A stretch of DNA of 64,000 nucleotides, taken from NCBI GenBank assembly GCA_015069495.1, contig SVIN01000002.1, positions 37,246 through 101,245 of the forward strand, in the 5' to 3' direction. Under the pieces are notes generated by a model, which was given only the letters and a program-made list of their open reading frames with translations, was not told where the DNA came from and did not search any database. Origin of the DNA: Clostridiales bacterium (GTDB lineage: Bacteria; Bacillota; Clostridia; Christensenellales; Borkfalkiaceae). Below are positions 27,326 through 36,216 of the stretch, piece by piece (position 1 is the stretch's first letter; the number at the start of each line of letters is the position of its first letter). The position numbers and the translations under genes were made by a program.

Positions 27326-30300
27326 TTAGTCCATATCGTCGAACGAATCATCGTCCTCGTCCTCGAACAGCTTGCCGAACCCAAACGTATCGTCTTCATC
27401 ATCAAAATCCTCGTCTTCATCCGATTCATCAATGTTGAATCCGTCTTCGTCGTCACCTTCTTCTTCGAAGATGGACTTAACGTCAAAGTCGCCGTCTTCG
27501 TCTTCATCGTCATCCACGCTGAAGTCGATTTCTTCAAGCTCTTCATCTTTGATTGCATCTCTACGGCTTGCCGCAGTATCCGCATTGTCTTCTTCTTCCT
27601 CCACTTCGCGAATCACAAGTTCGTCACCCGATTCGGTCAAAACTTTTACGTCCAAAGCCAAGGATTGCAATTCTTTGAGCAATACCTTGAATGCTTCGGG
27701 GATACCGGGTTCGGAAATGTTTTCGCCGCGAACGATGGATTCGTACGTCTTTACACGGCCTACGATGTCGTCCGACTTAACAGTAAGGATTTCCTGCAAG
27801 ATGTGTGCCGCGCCGTATGCTTCCAGCGCCCACACTTCCATTTCACCGAAACGCTGACCGCCGAATTGCGCTTTACCGCCCAAAGGCTGTTGCGTAACAA
27901 GGCTGTAAGGACCGATCGCACGTGCGTGAATCTTATCGTCAACGAGGTGGATAAGCTTAATCATATATTGAACACCGATGGTTACGCGGTTTTCGAAAGG
28001 TTCGCCCGTTCTGCCGTCGAATACCTGGAACTTACCGTCTACCTTGCCGTCAGGGTTCAAAAGGTTATTTTCGCGGAACATGGTTTCGAGGTCTTTTTCC
28101 GTTGCACCGTCGAATACGGGGGTTGCGATCTTCCAGCCGAGCTGTTTACATACGTAACCCAAGTGTACTTCCAACACCTGACCGATGTTCATACGCGAAG
28201 GAACGCCGAGGGGGTTGAGCAAAATTTGCAAAGGCGTACCGTCTGCAAGGAAAGGCATATCCGCCTGCGAAAGCACGCGGGAGATGACGCCCTTGTTACC
28301 GTGTCTACCTGCCATCTTATCACCGACCTGAATCTTACGCTTCTGCGCGATATATACGCGTACAAGCTTGTTTACGCCGGGTTCCAATTCGTCTTTATTT
28401 TCTCTGGTGAATACCTTAACGTCAACAACGACACCGCCTTCACCGTGAGGTACTTTCAAAGAGGTATCGCGCACTTCTCTCGACTTTTCGCCGAAGATAG
28501 CGCGAAGCAATCTTTCTTCAGGGGTCAATTCCGCTTCACCCTTAGGGGAAACCTTACCAACCAAGATATCGCCGCTTTGGATTTCTGCACCGATACGGAT
28601 GATACCGTCTTCGTCCAAATCCTTCAACGCGTCGTCGCCCACGTTGGGGATATCGCGCGTGATTTCTTCAGGACCAAGCTTGGTATCTCTTGCTTCCGTT
28701 TCATATTCTTCAATGTGAATGGAAGTAAATACGTCGTTTTGAACCAACTTTTCGGAGAGCAAGATAGCGTCTTCGTAGTTGTAACCTTCCCATTCCATGT
28801 AACCAATGAGAATGTTTTTACCAAGCGCAAGTTCACCGTTGTTGGTCGAAGGACCGTCTGCGATGATTTCGCCTTTGTATACACGGTCGCCCGTCGAAAC
28901 GATAGGACGCTGGTTCAAGCAAGTACCCGCGTTCGATCTTTCGAACTTCTTCAAAGGATATTCGCGAACGAAACCGTCGTCTTCTTTCACGCGAATCATG
29001 TTAGAAGCGCAATATACAACTACGCCGGGTTCTTTCGCCGTAACGATAACGCCCGAATATTTTGCAATCGAGCTTTCGATACCCGTTGCTACGATAGCGG
29101 ATTCCGTCTTCAAAAGAGGAACTGCCTGACGTTGCATGTTCGAGCCCATGAGTGCACGGTTGGTATCGTCGTTTTCAAGGAAGGGAATGAGTGCGGTTGC
29201 AACGGAAACGAGCTGTTTGGGCGAAACGTCCATGTAGTCCATCTTTTCACGAGGCATTTCCGTAATATCGTGCTGATGACGGCAGCCTACGCGTTCATTG
29301 ATGAAGTGACCTTCTTCGTCCAAAGGTTCGTTTGCCTGTGCAACGATATATTTATCTTCTTCGTCAGCCGTCAAGTAATCTACGTGTTCGGTAACGATGC
29401 CTGCTTCTTTGTCCACTCTTCTGTACGGGCTCATGATGAAACCGTATTCGTTTACCTTTGCAAAGGTTGCAAGCGAGGTGATCAAACCGATGTTTTGACC
29501 TTCAGGCGTTTCGATAGGACACATACGGCCATAGTGCGTGTGGTGAATGTCGCGGACTTCGAAAGTTGCGCGGTCACGGTTCAAACCGCCAGGACCGAGC
29601 GCGGAAAGTTTACGCTTGTGCGTAAGTTCTGCGATGGGGTTGGTTTGGTCCATGAACTGGGACAACTGAGACGAACCGAAGAATTCACGGATAACAGCGG
29701 AAACGGGACGGATGTTAATCAACGCCGAAGGGGTGATTTCCGTAGGTTCCTGCGTAGCCATACGTTCTTTGATCAATCTTTCCAAACGTGCGATACCTAC
29801 GCGAAGTTGGTTTTGCAACAATTCGCCTACCGAACGCACACGGCGGTTGCCGAGGTGGTCGATATTGTCGGTGGTACCGATGCCGTATTTCAAATCAAGG
29901 TTGGTGGAAATGGACGCAACGATATCGTCAACGGTAACGTGCTTGTGGCACAACTTGTCGATCAAAGGACGCATTTCCTTCTTTTGTTCTTTCGTAGGGA
30001 TGGGATGGTCGCTGTTCAACACTTCGTGGAAAAGCTTACAAGCCGCAACGAACTTGCGACGGTTGTCCCTTCTCTTTTCTCTGTTTTTCTTTTCTTCAGG
30101 TTTTTCGTCGGGTTCTTCCCACTTTTCAACCGTATAATACAATGCGTTGATATCGTCAACGTATTTTTCCGCAACTTCTTCCACCGTAAGGTTTGCACAT
30201 TCTTCTGCAATCACCTTGGAGAAACGGTAGTTGGGATAGAATACGGTAGGAAGCAAACCGAAATCCTTTGCGCGTGCCTGAACGGGAATGTCAGAAATTG

Positions 30301-31354
30301 CAGCAAAGTCCACCGTGTTGTTTGCGATGATCTTGTGACGGATTTCACCGTCTTCTGCATCGTCAACAAGCACGAAAATTTCGTTGATACCGCAGTTTTG
30401 GATTTCCTTTGCTTTTACTTCGGAAATCTTTTCCCCTGCTTCCGCGATGATTTCACCCGTTTCAGGGTTAATAACCGTGTCAGCAACTCTGCAACCGGGC
30501 AAACGGTATGCAAGGTTGAGTTTTTTGTTGTACTTATAACGGCCAACCTTCGCGATGTCGTAACGGCGTGCGTCGAAGAACAAGTTGAAAAGGTGCGCCC
30601 TTACAGAGTCTTCGGTAGGAGCTTCGCCGGGACGAAGGCGGCGGTACAATTCGTACAAGCCGTCCGATTCGGATTTCGCTGTATCTTTTGCAAGCGTAGC
30701 GCTGATGATTTTATCCCCAGGGAACAAATCTTCGATGGCGCGGTTCGAACCGAAGCCCAAAGCACGCAACAATACGGTTGCGCACAATTTCTTCTTTCTG
30801 TCTACGCGAACGTACAAAGCGTCCTGCGCGTCTTGTTCAAGTTCGAGCCAAGCACCGCGGTTAGGCATAACGGTGGTCGCGAACATTTCTTTACCCGTCT
30901 TATCCTTGCTGGACGCATTGTATACGCCAGGAGAACGAACGAGCTGGGATACGATTACACGTTCAGCACCGTTGATGATGAATGCGCCGTTTTCGGTCAT
31001 CAAAGGAAGGTCGCCCATGAATACTTCTTGGTCAACCACTTCGTTTTTCACCTTGTTTACAAGACGAATCTTTACACGCAAAGGAAGCGCGTATGTTGCG
31101 TCTCTGGTGCGACATTCTTTTTCATCATACTTGGGTTTATCGCCAAATCTGTGTTCTAAGAAATAGAGCTCAAAACGGTCAGAATAGTCGGTGATAGGCG
31201 AGAAGTCTTCGAAAACTTCGCTAATCCCTTCTTCGATGAACGAATTGTAGCTGTCTTTCTGGATCTCAACGAGGTCAGGAATGTCAATGACTTCGTTGAT
31301 GGAACCGAATTTTCTTCTTTCGGTTTTGCCGTACTTTTGAATAGGTAAATCCAT
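27326..31354 (-). CDS. rpoB: RNA polymerase beta subunit with long acidic C-terminal tail
   Basis: A 1342-residue beta subunit. The rifampicin pocket is intact in wild-type form ([24 protein letters not shown]), as is [13 protein letters not shown]; active-site [13 protein letters not shown] is near the C-terminal third. After the normal end ([13 protein letters not shown]) the protein continues for about 90 residues that are mostly Asp and Glu, with [10 protein letters not shown] and [13 protein letters not shown] patches. Most bacterial beta subunits end without this. rplL and rplJ do not precede it; it has its own promoter and a leader of about 255 nt. Confidence 0.97.
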   Translation of the reverse strand: MDLPIQKYGKTERRKFGSINEVIDIPDLVEIQKDSYNSFIEEGISEVFEDFSPITDYSDRFELYFLEHRFGDKPKYDEKECRTRDATYALPLRVKIRLVNKVKNEVVDQEVFMGDLPLMTENGAFIINGAERVIVSQLVRSPGVYNASSKDKTGKEMFATTVMPNRGAWLELEQDAQDALYVRVDRKKKLCATVLLRALGFGSNRAIEDLFPGDKIISATLAKDTAKSESDGLYELYRRLRPGEAPTEDSVRAHLFNLFFDARRYDIAKVGRYKYNKKLNLAYRLPGCRVADTVINPETGEIIAEAGEKISEVKAKEIQNCGINEIFVLVDDAEDGEIRHKIIANNTVDFAAISDIPVQARAKDFGLLPTVFYPNYRFSKVIAEECANLTVEEVAEKYVDDINALYYTVEKWEEPDEKPEEKKNREKRRDNRRKFVAACKLFHEVLNSDHPIPTKEQKKEMRPLIDKLCHKHVTVDDIVASISTNLDLKYGIGTTDNIDHLGNRRVRSVGELLQNQLRVGIARLERLIKERMATQEPTEITPSALINIRPVSAVIREFFGSSQLSQFMDQTNPIAELTHKRKLSALGPGGLNRDRATFEVRDIHHTHYGRMCPIETPEGQNIGLITSLATFAKVNEYGFIMSPYRRVDKEAGIVTEHVDYLTADEEDKYIVAQANEPLDEEGHFINERVGCRHQHDITEMPREKMDYMDVSPKQLVSVATALIPFLENDDTNRALMGSNMQRQAVPLLKTESAIVATGIESSIAKYSGVIVTAKEPGVVVYCASNMIRVKEDDGFVREYPLKKFERSNAGTCLNQRPIVSTGDRVYKGEIIADGPSTNNGELALGKNILIGYMEWEGYNYEDAILLSEKLVQNDVFTSIHIEEYETEARDTKLGPEEITRDIPNVGDDALKDLDEDGIIRIGAEIQSGDILVGKVSPKGEAELTPEERLLRAIFGEKSREVRDTSLKVPHGEGGVVVDVKVFTRENKDELEPGVNKLVRVYIAQKRKIQVGDKMAGRHGNKGVISRVLSQADMPFLADGTPLQILLNPLGVPSRMNIGQVLEVHLGYVCKQLGWKIATPVFDGATEKDLETMFRENNLLNPDGKVDGKFQVFDGRTGEPFENRVTIGVQYMIKLIHLVDDKIHARAIGPYSLVTQQPLGGKAQFGGQRFGEMEVWALEAYGAAHILQEILTVKSDDIVGRVKTYESIVRGENISEPGIPEAFKVLLKELQSLALDVKVLTESGDELVIREVEEEEDNADTAASRRDAIKDEELEEIDFSVDDDEDEDGDFDVKSIFEEEGDDEDGFNIDESDEDEDFDDEDDTFGFGKLFEDEDDDSFDDMD

Positions 31355-31461
31355 TGTGTCGTTTTACTCCTTACAATTTTTTAGGCGATCTACCGAGTAT
31401 ATCTTTTCATCGATAAAAATCGAAATTTTTGTCTTGGTTAGAAATTTTTTATCCTCTACGC

Positions 31462-31490
31462 TTTACTTTTTCCTTTCTTTGCTGTATAAT
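31462..31490 (+). promoter_or_regulatory. Candidate promoter of rqcP-ispDF
   Basis: TTTACT (31462-31467), 17 nt, TATAAT (31485-31490), giving a leader of about 215 nt. It lies inside the rpoB leader on the other strand, so the two 5' leaders would overlap for about 115 nt. Confidence 0.55.
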
Positions 31491-31617
31491 ATATTATAAG
31501 GAAAGGAAATGTGGCGGTTTTGGTCGCTTTTTGTTGAAAATTTCCTCTTTATTTACAAGTAAAATTTTCTTTCGGGCGACATTACACCAGCATAAAAGCA
31601 TAGTGATACATTATCTA

Positions 31618-31646
31618 ATTATATCGACCCGAAAAAAAGTTGTCAA
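31618..31646 (-). promoter_or_regulatory. Promoter of rpoBC
   Basis: TTGACA (complement of 31641-31646), 17 nt, TATAAT (complement of 31618-31623). The leader of about 255 nt to rpoB has no motif I recognise. Confidence 0.85.
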
Positions 31647-31713
31647 GCATTTTTGAAAGCAATTTGAAAAAAAATCAAAATTCTTTACTTCACCCCTACA
31701 AAAAGGAGTTTTT

Positions 31714-31956
31714 ATGAGAATCGACAAATATTTGAAAGTATCCCGTATCTTAAAACGCCGTACTGTGGCGCAAGAAGCTTGCACCGAAGACAAGGTACTC
31801 ATCAACGGTAAACCCGCCAAACCTTCCACCGCCGTCAAAATCGGTGACGTCGTGGAAGTTTTATACGCGTCGGGCAGTTTGAAATTTCGCATTTTGAATA
31901 TCAAGGAAACGGTGAAAAAGGAAGAAGCCGCTTCCCTTTACGAGGTGATTGTATGA
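31714..31956 (+). CDS. rqcP: S4-domain RNA-binding protein RqcP
   Basis: An 80-residue protein made almost entirely of an S4 RNA-binding domain (MRIDKYLKVSRILKRRTVAQEAC...VLINGKPAKPS). In Bacillota this YabO/RqcP family joins RqcH in ribosome-associated quality control, helping add alanine tails to stalled nascent chains on 50S subunits. AAGGAG precedes the ATG. Its TGA overlaps the ispDF ATG (ATGA, 31953-31956), so the two are translationally coupled. The similar HslR is less likely because of the short length. Confidence 0.88.
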   Translation: MRIDKYLKVSRILKRRTVAQEACTEDKVLINGKPAKPSTAVKIGDVVEVLYASGSLKFRILNIKETVKKEEAASLYEVIV

Positions 31957-33080
31957 GTTATTCGGTTTGCGCCGTTATTTGCGCGGCAGGCAAAGGCTCC
32001 CGCGCGGGTTTTTCTGAAAATAAACTGTTGATTCCTTTTGGGACAAGCACGGCTTTGGAGACCACGCTGTCGGCGTTTGATTTCCCTGCGATTGACGAAA
32101 TCATCGTCACCGCGTCCGAGGTTGATTTCGACCAAATTACAGCCCTCTGCGCCCCCTATGCACGCACAAAAGTGGTATTGGGCGGGGCGGACCGTTCCCA
32201 TTCGGTATACAACGCATTAAAGGCTTCCACCGCCGATATCGTCTTGATTCACGACGGCGCGCGCCCCTATATCACCCGCGAAGTGATTGAAGGGTGTATT
32301 CACAGTGTAAAAACCCATGGAAGCGGAATTTGCGCCATTGAATGCCGTGACACCGTTGCCGTGGTCAAGGATGGGAAGATTGTCCAAGTCCCCGCAAGGG
32401 ATACTCTGCGCCAAATTCAAACTCCGCAGGGCTTTTTCCGTGAAAATATCACCTACGCATACGAACGCGCGTTTGAGCAGGAAACGGTTGCTTACACAGA
32501 TGATTCGTCCGTGTTTGCACAATTTTGCGGTGCACCGCGCATATGTGCGGGCGCGCGCGATAATATAAAGCTGACGTACGCGGAAGATTTCAGCAAGGGC
32601 GTTGCCCGTTGCGGGTTCGGTGTGGATACGCACGCGTTTGGCAAGGTGCAGGATTATATCGTTTTAGCGGGGGTAAAAATCCCCTCGCAAAGCGGTTTGA
32701 TTGCGCACAGCGACGGCGACGTATTGGTGCATGCCGTGATGGATGCAATGCTATCGGCGGCGGGATTAAAGGATATTGGACATTATTTCCCCGATACAGA
32801 CGAACAATGGAAAGGCGCAAGCTCGATGAAGATGCTAGGCTTGGTTGTAGAGTTGCTTGCAGAGCGAAACTTGACCGTGCAAAACCTTTCGGTGGCTATT
32901 CAAGCGGAACGCCCGCGTTTGGCGAAATATATCGACGATATGAAAAACGCCCTTGCGGGCGCGTTGGGGATTGACCCGACCAGAGTGGGCATTTCCGCAG
33001 GCACAAACGAGGGTTTAGGATACGTTGGGGAAGGAAAAGGCATTACGGTAAACGCATTCGTTTTGCTTTCGCAAAAGTGA
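31953..33080 (+). CDS. ispDF: Bifunctional IspD-IspF isoprenoid enzyme
   Basis: A 375-residue fusion of two enzymes of the methylerythritol phosphate pathway. Residues 1 to about 210 are the IspD cytidylyltransferase (AAGKGSRAGFSENKLLIPF, IHDGARPYI); the rest is IspF, the MEcPP synthase (GFGVDTHAFG, IAHSDGDVLVHAVMDA, DIGHYFPDTD, with metal-binding Asp and His). IspE, which acts between these steps, is not in the window. Start overlaps rqcP. The stop codon TGA (33078-33080) lies within the first GTGAATTG linker of the following repeat. Confidence 0.95.
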   Translation: MSYSVCAVICAAGKGSRAGFSENKLLIPFGTSTALETTLSAFDFPAIDEIIVTASEVDFDQITALCAPYARTKVVLGGADRSHSVYNALKASTADIVLIHDGARPYITREVIEGCIHSVKTHGSGICAIECRDTVAVVKDGKIVQVPARDTLRQIQTPQGFFRENITYAYERAFEQETVAYTDDSSVFAQFCGAPRICAGARDNIKLTYAEDFSKGVARCGFGVDTHAFGKVQDYIVLAGVKIPSQSGLIAHSDGDVLVHAVMDAMLSAAGLKDIGHYFPDTDEQWKGASSMKMLGLVVELLAERNLTVQNLSVAIQAERPRLAKYIDDMKNALAGALGIDPTRVGISAGTNEGLGYVGEGKGITVNAFVLLSQK

Positions 33081-33270
33081 ATTGCCTAACGGCGTGAATT
33101 GCGATTCTCGCGTGAATTGGCTACGCCGTGAATTGCAACGCTTCCGCGTTGCGTTATTGCATTTATTAAAAACAGCCTCAACGACAGCAACGCTGTCAAT
33201 TCACGAAAAAATCTTTTTCAATTCACGCGCCAACGGCGCAATTCACGAAACGCGTAGCGTTTCAATTCAC
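33077..33270. repeat. Complete two-sided linker-hairpin element between ispDF and radA
   Basis: The left half reads GTGAATTG, then CCTAACGG, GTGAATTG, CGATTCTCG, GTGAATTG, GGCTACGCC-type and CAACGCTTCCGCGTTG stems. A centre (CGTTATTGCATTT...) follows. The right half is the mirror: GACAGCAACGCTGTC, CAATTCAC, GAAAAAATCTTTTTC, GCGCCAACGGCGC, GAAACGCGTAGCGTTTC, each followed by AATTCAC. It fills the whole gap, from the ispDF stop codon to the radA ribosome binding site. Confidence 0.8.
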
Positions 33271-33285
33271 CCTAAGGAGTTTTCT

Positions 33286-34683
33286 ATGGCAACAAAACCA
33301 AAAGCACCTACCACGCAATACGTGTGCAGTCAATGCGGATTTACCACCCCGAAATGGTTAGGCAAATGCCCTGATTGCAACAATTTTAATACTTTACAAG
33401 AGGAAATTGTGCGCGTGGCGGACACCCCGAAATTGGACAACAGACGTGGGTTGTCCGATATCAAAACCCGCGCCCTGCCCTTGTCTAAGGTCGGGTATGA
33501 AAAATTCGACCGCGTAAAAAGCGGTATCCCTGAGTTCGACACCGTTTTGGGCGGTGGAATTGTGCGCGGTTCGCTCGTCTTACTCGGCGGTGACCCTGGC
33601 ATCGGGAAATCCACCCTTTTAACCCAGGTTTCCGCCCACCTCGCTCTGACCCAAGACGCGCCGACCTTGTACGTGTCCGCGGAAGAAAGCTGTTCGCAGG
33701 TCAAGATGCGGTGCGAACGTCTGGGGTTGAATTCTGACAATCTTCTGCTGTTAAACGAAACTTGTTTGGAAGACATCGAAAACGCGTTGGGGGACAGCAA
33801 ATTCGTCGTCATCGACTCGGTACAAGCCATTTATACCGAAACGCTTTCTTCGGCGGCGGGTTCGGTCGGTCAAGTACGCGAGTGCGCGGCGCGCTTGATG
33901 CGGATTGCAAAATCGCAAAATATCACCTTTTTCATCATCGGCCACGTAACCAAGGAAGGCTCGTTGGCGGGTCCGAAAGTCCTTGAACATATCATGGATA
34001 CCGTGTTGTATTTCGAGGGTCAGCAAGAGGACAATTTCAAACTGCTCCGCGCGGTGAAAAACCGTTTCGGTTCCGCGCAGGAAGTGGGCGTTTTTGAAAT
34101 GACGGAAAATGGGATAAAGAGCGTCAGCGACTACGCTGAAATTTTCCTTTCGGATACCCGCGGTTTGGCGGCGGGTTCGGCGGTTACACCGTCGGAAAGC
34201 GGTAACCGTTGCATGAACGTGGAAATTCAAACCCTCGCGGCAAAAACGGCTTACGGTCAACCGCGCAGAATGAGTTTAGGCGTAGATTACAACAAGTTGG
34301 CGGTGTTGATTGCGGTATTGGAAAAGCGTTGCGGAATCCCCTTTTTCTCACACGACGTGTACGTGAATGCGATGGGCGGGATTAAGTTGGACGAACCGTC
34401 CGTTGACCTTGCCATCTGCGCGGCGCTTGCCAGCGCGGTAAACGACGTACCCATCGATAAATACACCGCTTTGTTCGGTGAAGTGGGCTTAACGGGTGAA
34501 ATCCGACCCGTTGCACGCGCGGATAAACGCGTCAACGAATGCATCAAGACGGGTTTCAAGCGTGTGATTTTACCCGCGAAAAATATGAAAGTCTGCGAAA
34601 AGTATCAAGACAAAATCGAACTCGTTCCCGTACAATACGTCGGACAGATGATTAAGGCGTTGAATTTAAGAGGAAATAATTAA
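33286..34683 (+). CDS. radA: DNA repair protein RadA
   Basis: A 465-residue RadA/Sms, a RecA-like helicase that drives branch migration during recombination. Domains in order: zinc finger with Cys14, Cys17, Cys28, Cys31; RecA-type ATPase with Walker A GGDPGIGKST; the signature VKNRFGSAQEVGVF; and a C-terminal Lon-protease-like domain without catalytic dyad. AAGGAG 7 nt before the ATG at 33286 fixes the start; the upstream in-frame sequence is only the hairpin element. Confidence 0.97.
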   Translation: MATKPKAPTTQYVCSQCGFTTPKWLGKCPDCNNFNTLQEEIVRVADTPKLDNRRGLSDIKTRALPLSKVGYEKFDRVKSGIPEFDTVLGGGIVRGSLVLLGGDPGIGKSTLLTQVSAHLALTQDAPTLYVSAEESCSQVKMRCERLGLNSDNLLLLNETCLEDIENALGDSKFVVIDSVQAIYTETLSSAAGSVGQVRECAARLMRIAKSQNITFFIIGHVTKEGSLAGPKVLEHIMDTVLYFEGQQEDNFKLLRAVKNRFGSAQEVGVFEMTENGIKSVSDYAEIFLSDTRGLAAGSAVTPSESGNRCMNVEIQTLAAKTAYGQPRRMSLGVDYNKLAVLIAVLEKRCGIPFFSHDVYVNAMGGIKLDEPSVDLAICAALASAVNDVPIDKYTALFGEVGLTGEIRPVARADKRVNECIKTGFKRVILPAKNMKVCEKYQDKIELVPVQYVGQMIKALNLRGNN

Positions 34684-34698
34684 CAGCCAACAAACATA

Positions 34699-34731
34699 AA
34701 ACCAGCGAAAACAAATCCTCGCTGGTTTTTT
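34699..34731 (+). terminator. radA terminator
   Basis: ACCAGCGA / TCGCTGGT stem followed by six T, about 18 nt after the radA stop codon. Confidence 0.9.
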
Positions 34732-34739
34732 GATATAAA

Positions 34740-35445
34740 GAAAAACCACGCGATAGTCGCGTGGTTCGGTAGAGGTTTACCGATGAGTATTGAAATAAAA
34801 ACTCCGATTGTGTATAATGAAAGTATGACCCGCCAGTCAAAAAATCAAATACACAATCGGAGGATATTAAAATGACAGACTCATCTAATACCACAAATAG
34901 TTTAGCACATACGAAATGGAATTGCAAGTACCATATCGTTTTTGCACCAAAATATCGTAGAAAAGTTTTTTATGAAGAGCATAGGCTTGAAGTTCGAGAA
35001 ATATTAAGAAAACTATGCGAATGGAAAGGCGTGGAGATAATAGAGGGGGAAGTATGCCCTGACCACGTACATATTCTTGTATCAATTCCCCCTAAAATGA
35101 GCGTTTCGGTATTCATGGGATACCTGAAAGGCAAGAGTGCGACGATAATATTTCAAAAATGGGGAAATATGAAATTCGCATACCGAAACCGCGAATTTTG
35201 GTGTAAAGGATACTATGTTGATACAGTAGGGAAAAATACGAAAGCGATACAAGAATATGTTGCAAATCAATTAAAAGCGGATAAAGATGCGGATCAATTA
35301 AGCATCTTTGATCCGCGTGACCCGTTGACGGGTAGCAAGTAACACGTGCATGACTGGCTGGTCAACCAAAGAGTACATTTGTACTACGCCAGTGAACAAG
35401 GGCTATGCCCGAAAAATAAAAACCACCCGATATTCGGGTGGATGA
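34740..35445 (+). mobile_element. IS200-type insertion sequence, apparently intact
   Basis: Matching subterminal hairpins mark the ends: ACCACGCGATAGTCGCGTGGT (34745-34765) on the left and ACCACCCGATATTCGGGTGG (35422-35441) on the right, as in IS200/IS605 elements, which have no terminal inverted repeats. Between them is a full-length TnpA gene and no TnpB. A 13-bp inverted repeat (34802-34814 with 34850-34862) covers the transposase ribosome binding site. Exact ends are approximate. Confidence 0.88.
34872..35342 (+). CDS. tnpA: IS200/IS605-family transposase TnpA (HUH tyrosine)
   Basis: A 156-residue Y1 single-strand transposase, full length for IS200 enzymes. The metal-binding HUH motif is HVH in CPDHVHILVSIPP and the catalytic tyrosine is in GYYVDTVGKNTKAIQEYV. 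It excises and inserts one DNA strand at hairpins. Its AGGA site is locked in a perfect 13-bp stem upstream, known in IS200 to restrict translation. No frameshift or stop interrupts it, so it may be active. Confidence 0.95.
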   Translation: MTDSSNTTNSLAHTKWNCKYHIVFAPKYRRKVFYEEHRLEVREILRKLCEWKGVEIIEGEVCPDHVHILVSIPPKMSVSVFMGYLKGKSATIIFQKWGNMKFAYRNREFWCKGYYVDTVGKNTKAIQEYVANQLKADKDADQLSIFDPRDPLTGSK

Positions 35446-35483
35446 TTATTATTATCCGTGTATGTATACTTTATATACTTGTA

Positions 35484-35660
35484 TTATTTTCTCTTTTTAA
35501 ATAATTTAAAAGGAATAATAAATATCCCAAAAATTAAATAATATATTGCTTTAAATATAAATTTAATAATTCCAAAAACAAAGAACTCACACCCTGTACC
35601 AGATGTCACAATTTTTCTACCATTTTTAAGTCTTTTAGTTTCATATATTCTTGTTTTCAT
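35484..35660 (-). CDS. Small basic membrane peptide divergent from an XRE regulator
   Basis: A 58-residue protein: a basic N-terminus (MKTRIYETKRLKNGRKIV), a hydrophobic stretch of about 30 residues (GIIKFIFKAIYYLIFGIFII) and a basic tail FKLFKKRK. An AGAGG site precedes the ATG, and a TTGACA-18-TATAAT promoter lies just upstream. I do not recognise it. Regulation by the divergent XRE gene through a shared palindrome, and its amphipathic charged-hydrophobic-charged build, suggest a regulated membrane-active peptide such as a toxin or bacteriocin-like peptide, but this is inference. Adjacent to an IS200 element. Confidence 0.6.
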   Translation of the reverse strand: MKTRIYETKRLKNGRKIVTSGTGCEFFVFGIIKFIFKAIYYLIFGIFIIPFKLFKKRK

Positions 35661-35690
35661 ATTTAACCTCTACTATTTAAGATTATTTTA

Positions 35691-35745
35691 ATTATAAATC
35701 ACCTAATATGCGATTGTCAAGCAAAAAAATCGTATAATATACGAT
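35691..35745. promoter_or_regulatory. Divergent promoter and XRE operator
   Basis: The minus-strand promoter is TTGACA (complement of 35715-35720), 18 nt, TATAAT (complement of 35691-35696). The perfect palindrome ATCGTATAATATACGAT at 35729-35745 sits between the two genes, with half-site-like ATATGCGAT at 35706-35714 and ATCGTAAAA near 35762. This spacing suits binding by the encoded XRE protein to control both directions. Confidence 0.6.
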
Positions 35746-35781
35746 AATTTTTGTAATACTAATCGTAAAAAGGAGATTTTA

Positions 35782-35994
35782 ATGACCTTAGCGCTTATCC
35801 AAATTCGTTTGAGAGAATGCATAAAAGAGTCACCCTATACTCAAAAAGAAATTGCCGCTGCCATCGGCGTTTCCCCGCAAACTCTTTCCAAATATATGCG
35901 TGAAAATATTTTCCCCGCATTAGATACCCTCGCCAAATTATGCCAATTTTTAGATGTTAAATCCGATTATATACTTGGATTATGCGATTATTAA
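35782..35994 (+). CDS. XRE-family transcriptional regulator
   Basis: A 70-residue protein that is essentially one helix-turn-helix of the Cro/XRE type: YTQKEIAAAIGVSPQTLSKYMREN holds helices 2 and 3, and LDTLAKLCQFLDVKSDYILGL completes the fold. No dimerisation or sensor domain. AAGGAG precedes the ATG. Its likely target is the palindrome at 35729-35745, which would make it autoregulated and control the divergent membrane peptide. Confidence 0.88.
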   Translation: MTLALIQIRLRECIKESPYTQKEIAAAIGVSPQTLSKYMRENIFPALDTLAKLCQFLDVKSDYILGLCDY

Positions 35995-36027
35995 ATAACA
36001 ACCGCACTTCTTCCCTCACACATATCC

Positions 36028-36080
36028 CGTGGGATACACTCCACTCGTTTCACTCGGTCGGTATGACAAGAAGGACAAGG
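36028..36080. repeat. Dispersed GGGATACxCTCCAC...GGTCGGTATGAC repeat
   Basis: GTGGGATACACTCCACTCGT ... GGTCGGTATGACAAGAAGG recurs at 37443-37497 and, inverted, at 37368-37422 (GTCATACCGACTGAAACG...GGAGTGTATCCCA). Not coding; 35995-36178 otherwise holds only related GC-rich hairpin sequence such as CCTTCCTTTACACAAGGAAGG. Confidence 0.6.
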
Positions 36081-36178
36081 GAAGCCATATTACGGTATAA
36101 GAGACTCTATCGCTTCGCTCCAGAGTGACAGAAACCTTCCTTTACACAAGGAAGGCTAAGATAATGACACTATGCAAA

Positions 36179-36210
36179 ATCCCCTTCGATTGCACGCAAT
36201 CGAAGGGGAT
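36179..36210 (-). terminator. ddh terminator
   Basis: ATCCCCTTCGATTG-CACG-CAATCGAAGGGGAT, followed on the minus strand by TTTTGC, 7 nt beyond the ddh stop codon. Confidence 0.85.
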
Positions 36211-36216
36211 ATAATT

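Noticed and set aside
33077..33270. CRISPR-like appearance of the linker-hairpin arrays
   Set aside because: The constant part is only 8 bp, the variable parts are palindromic and 8-20 bp, and no cas gene is present.
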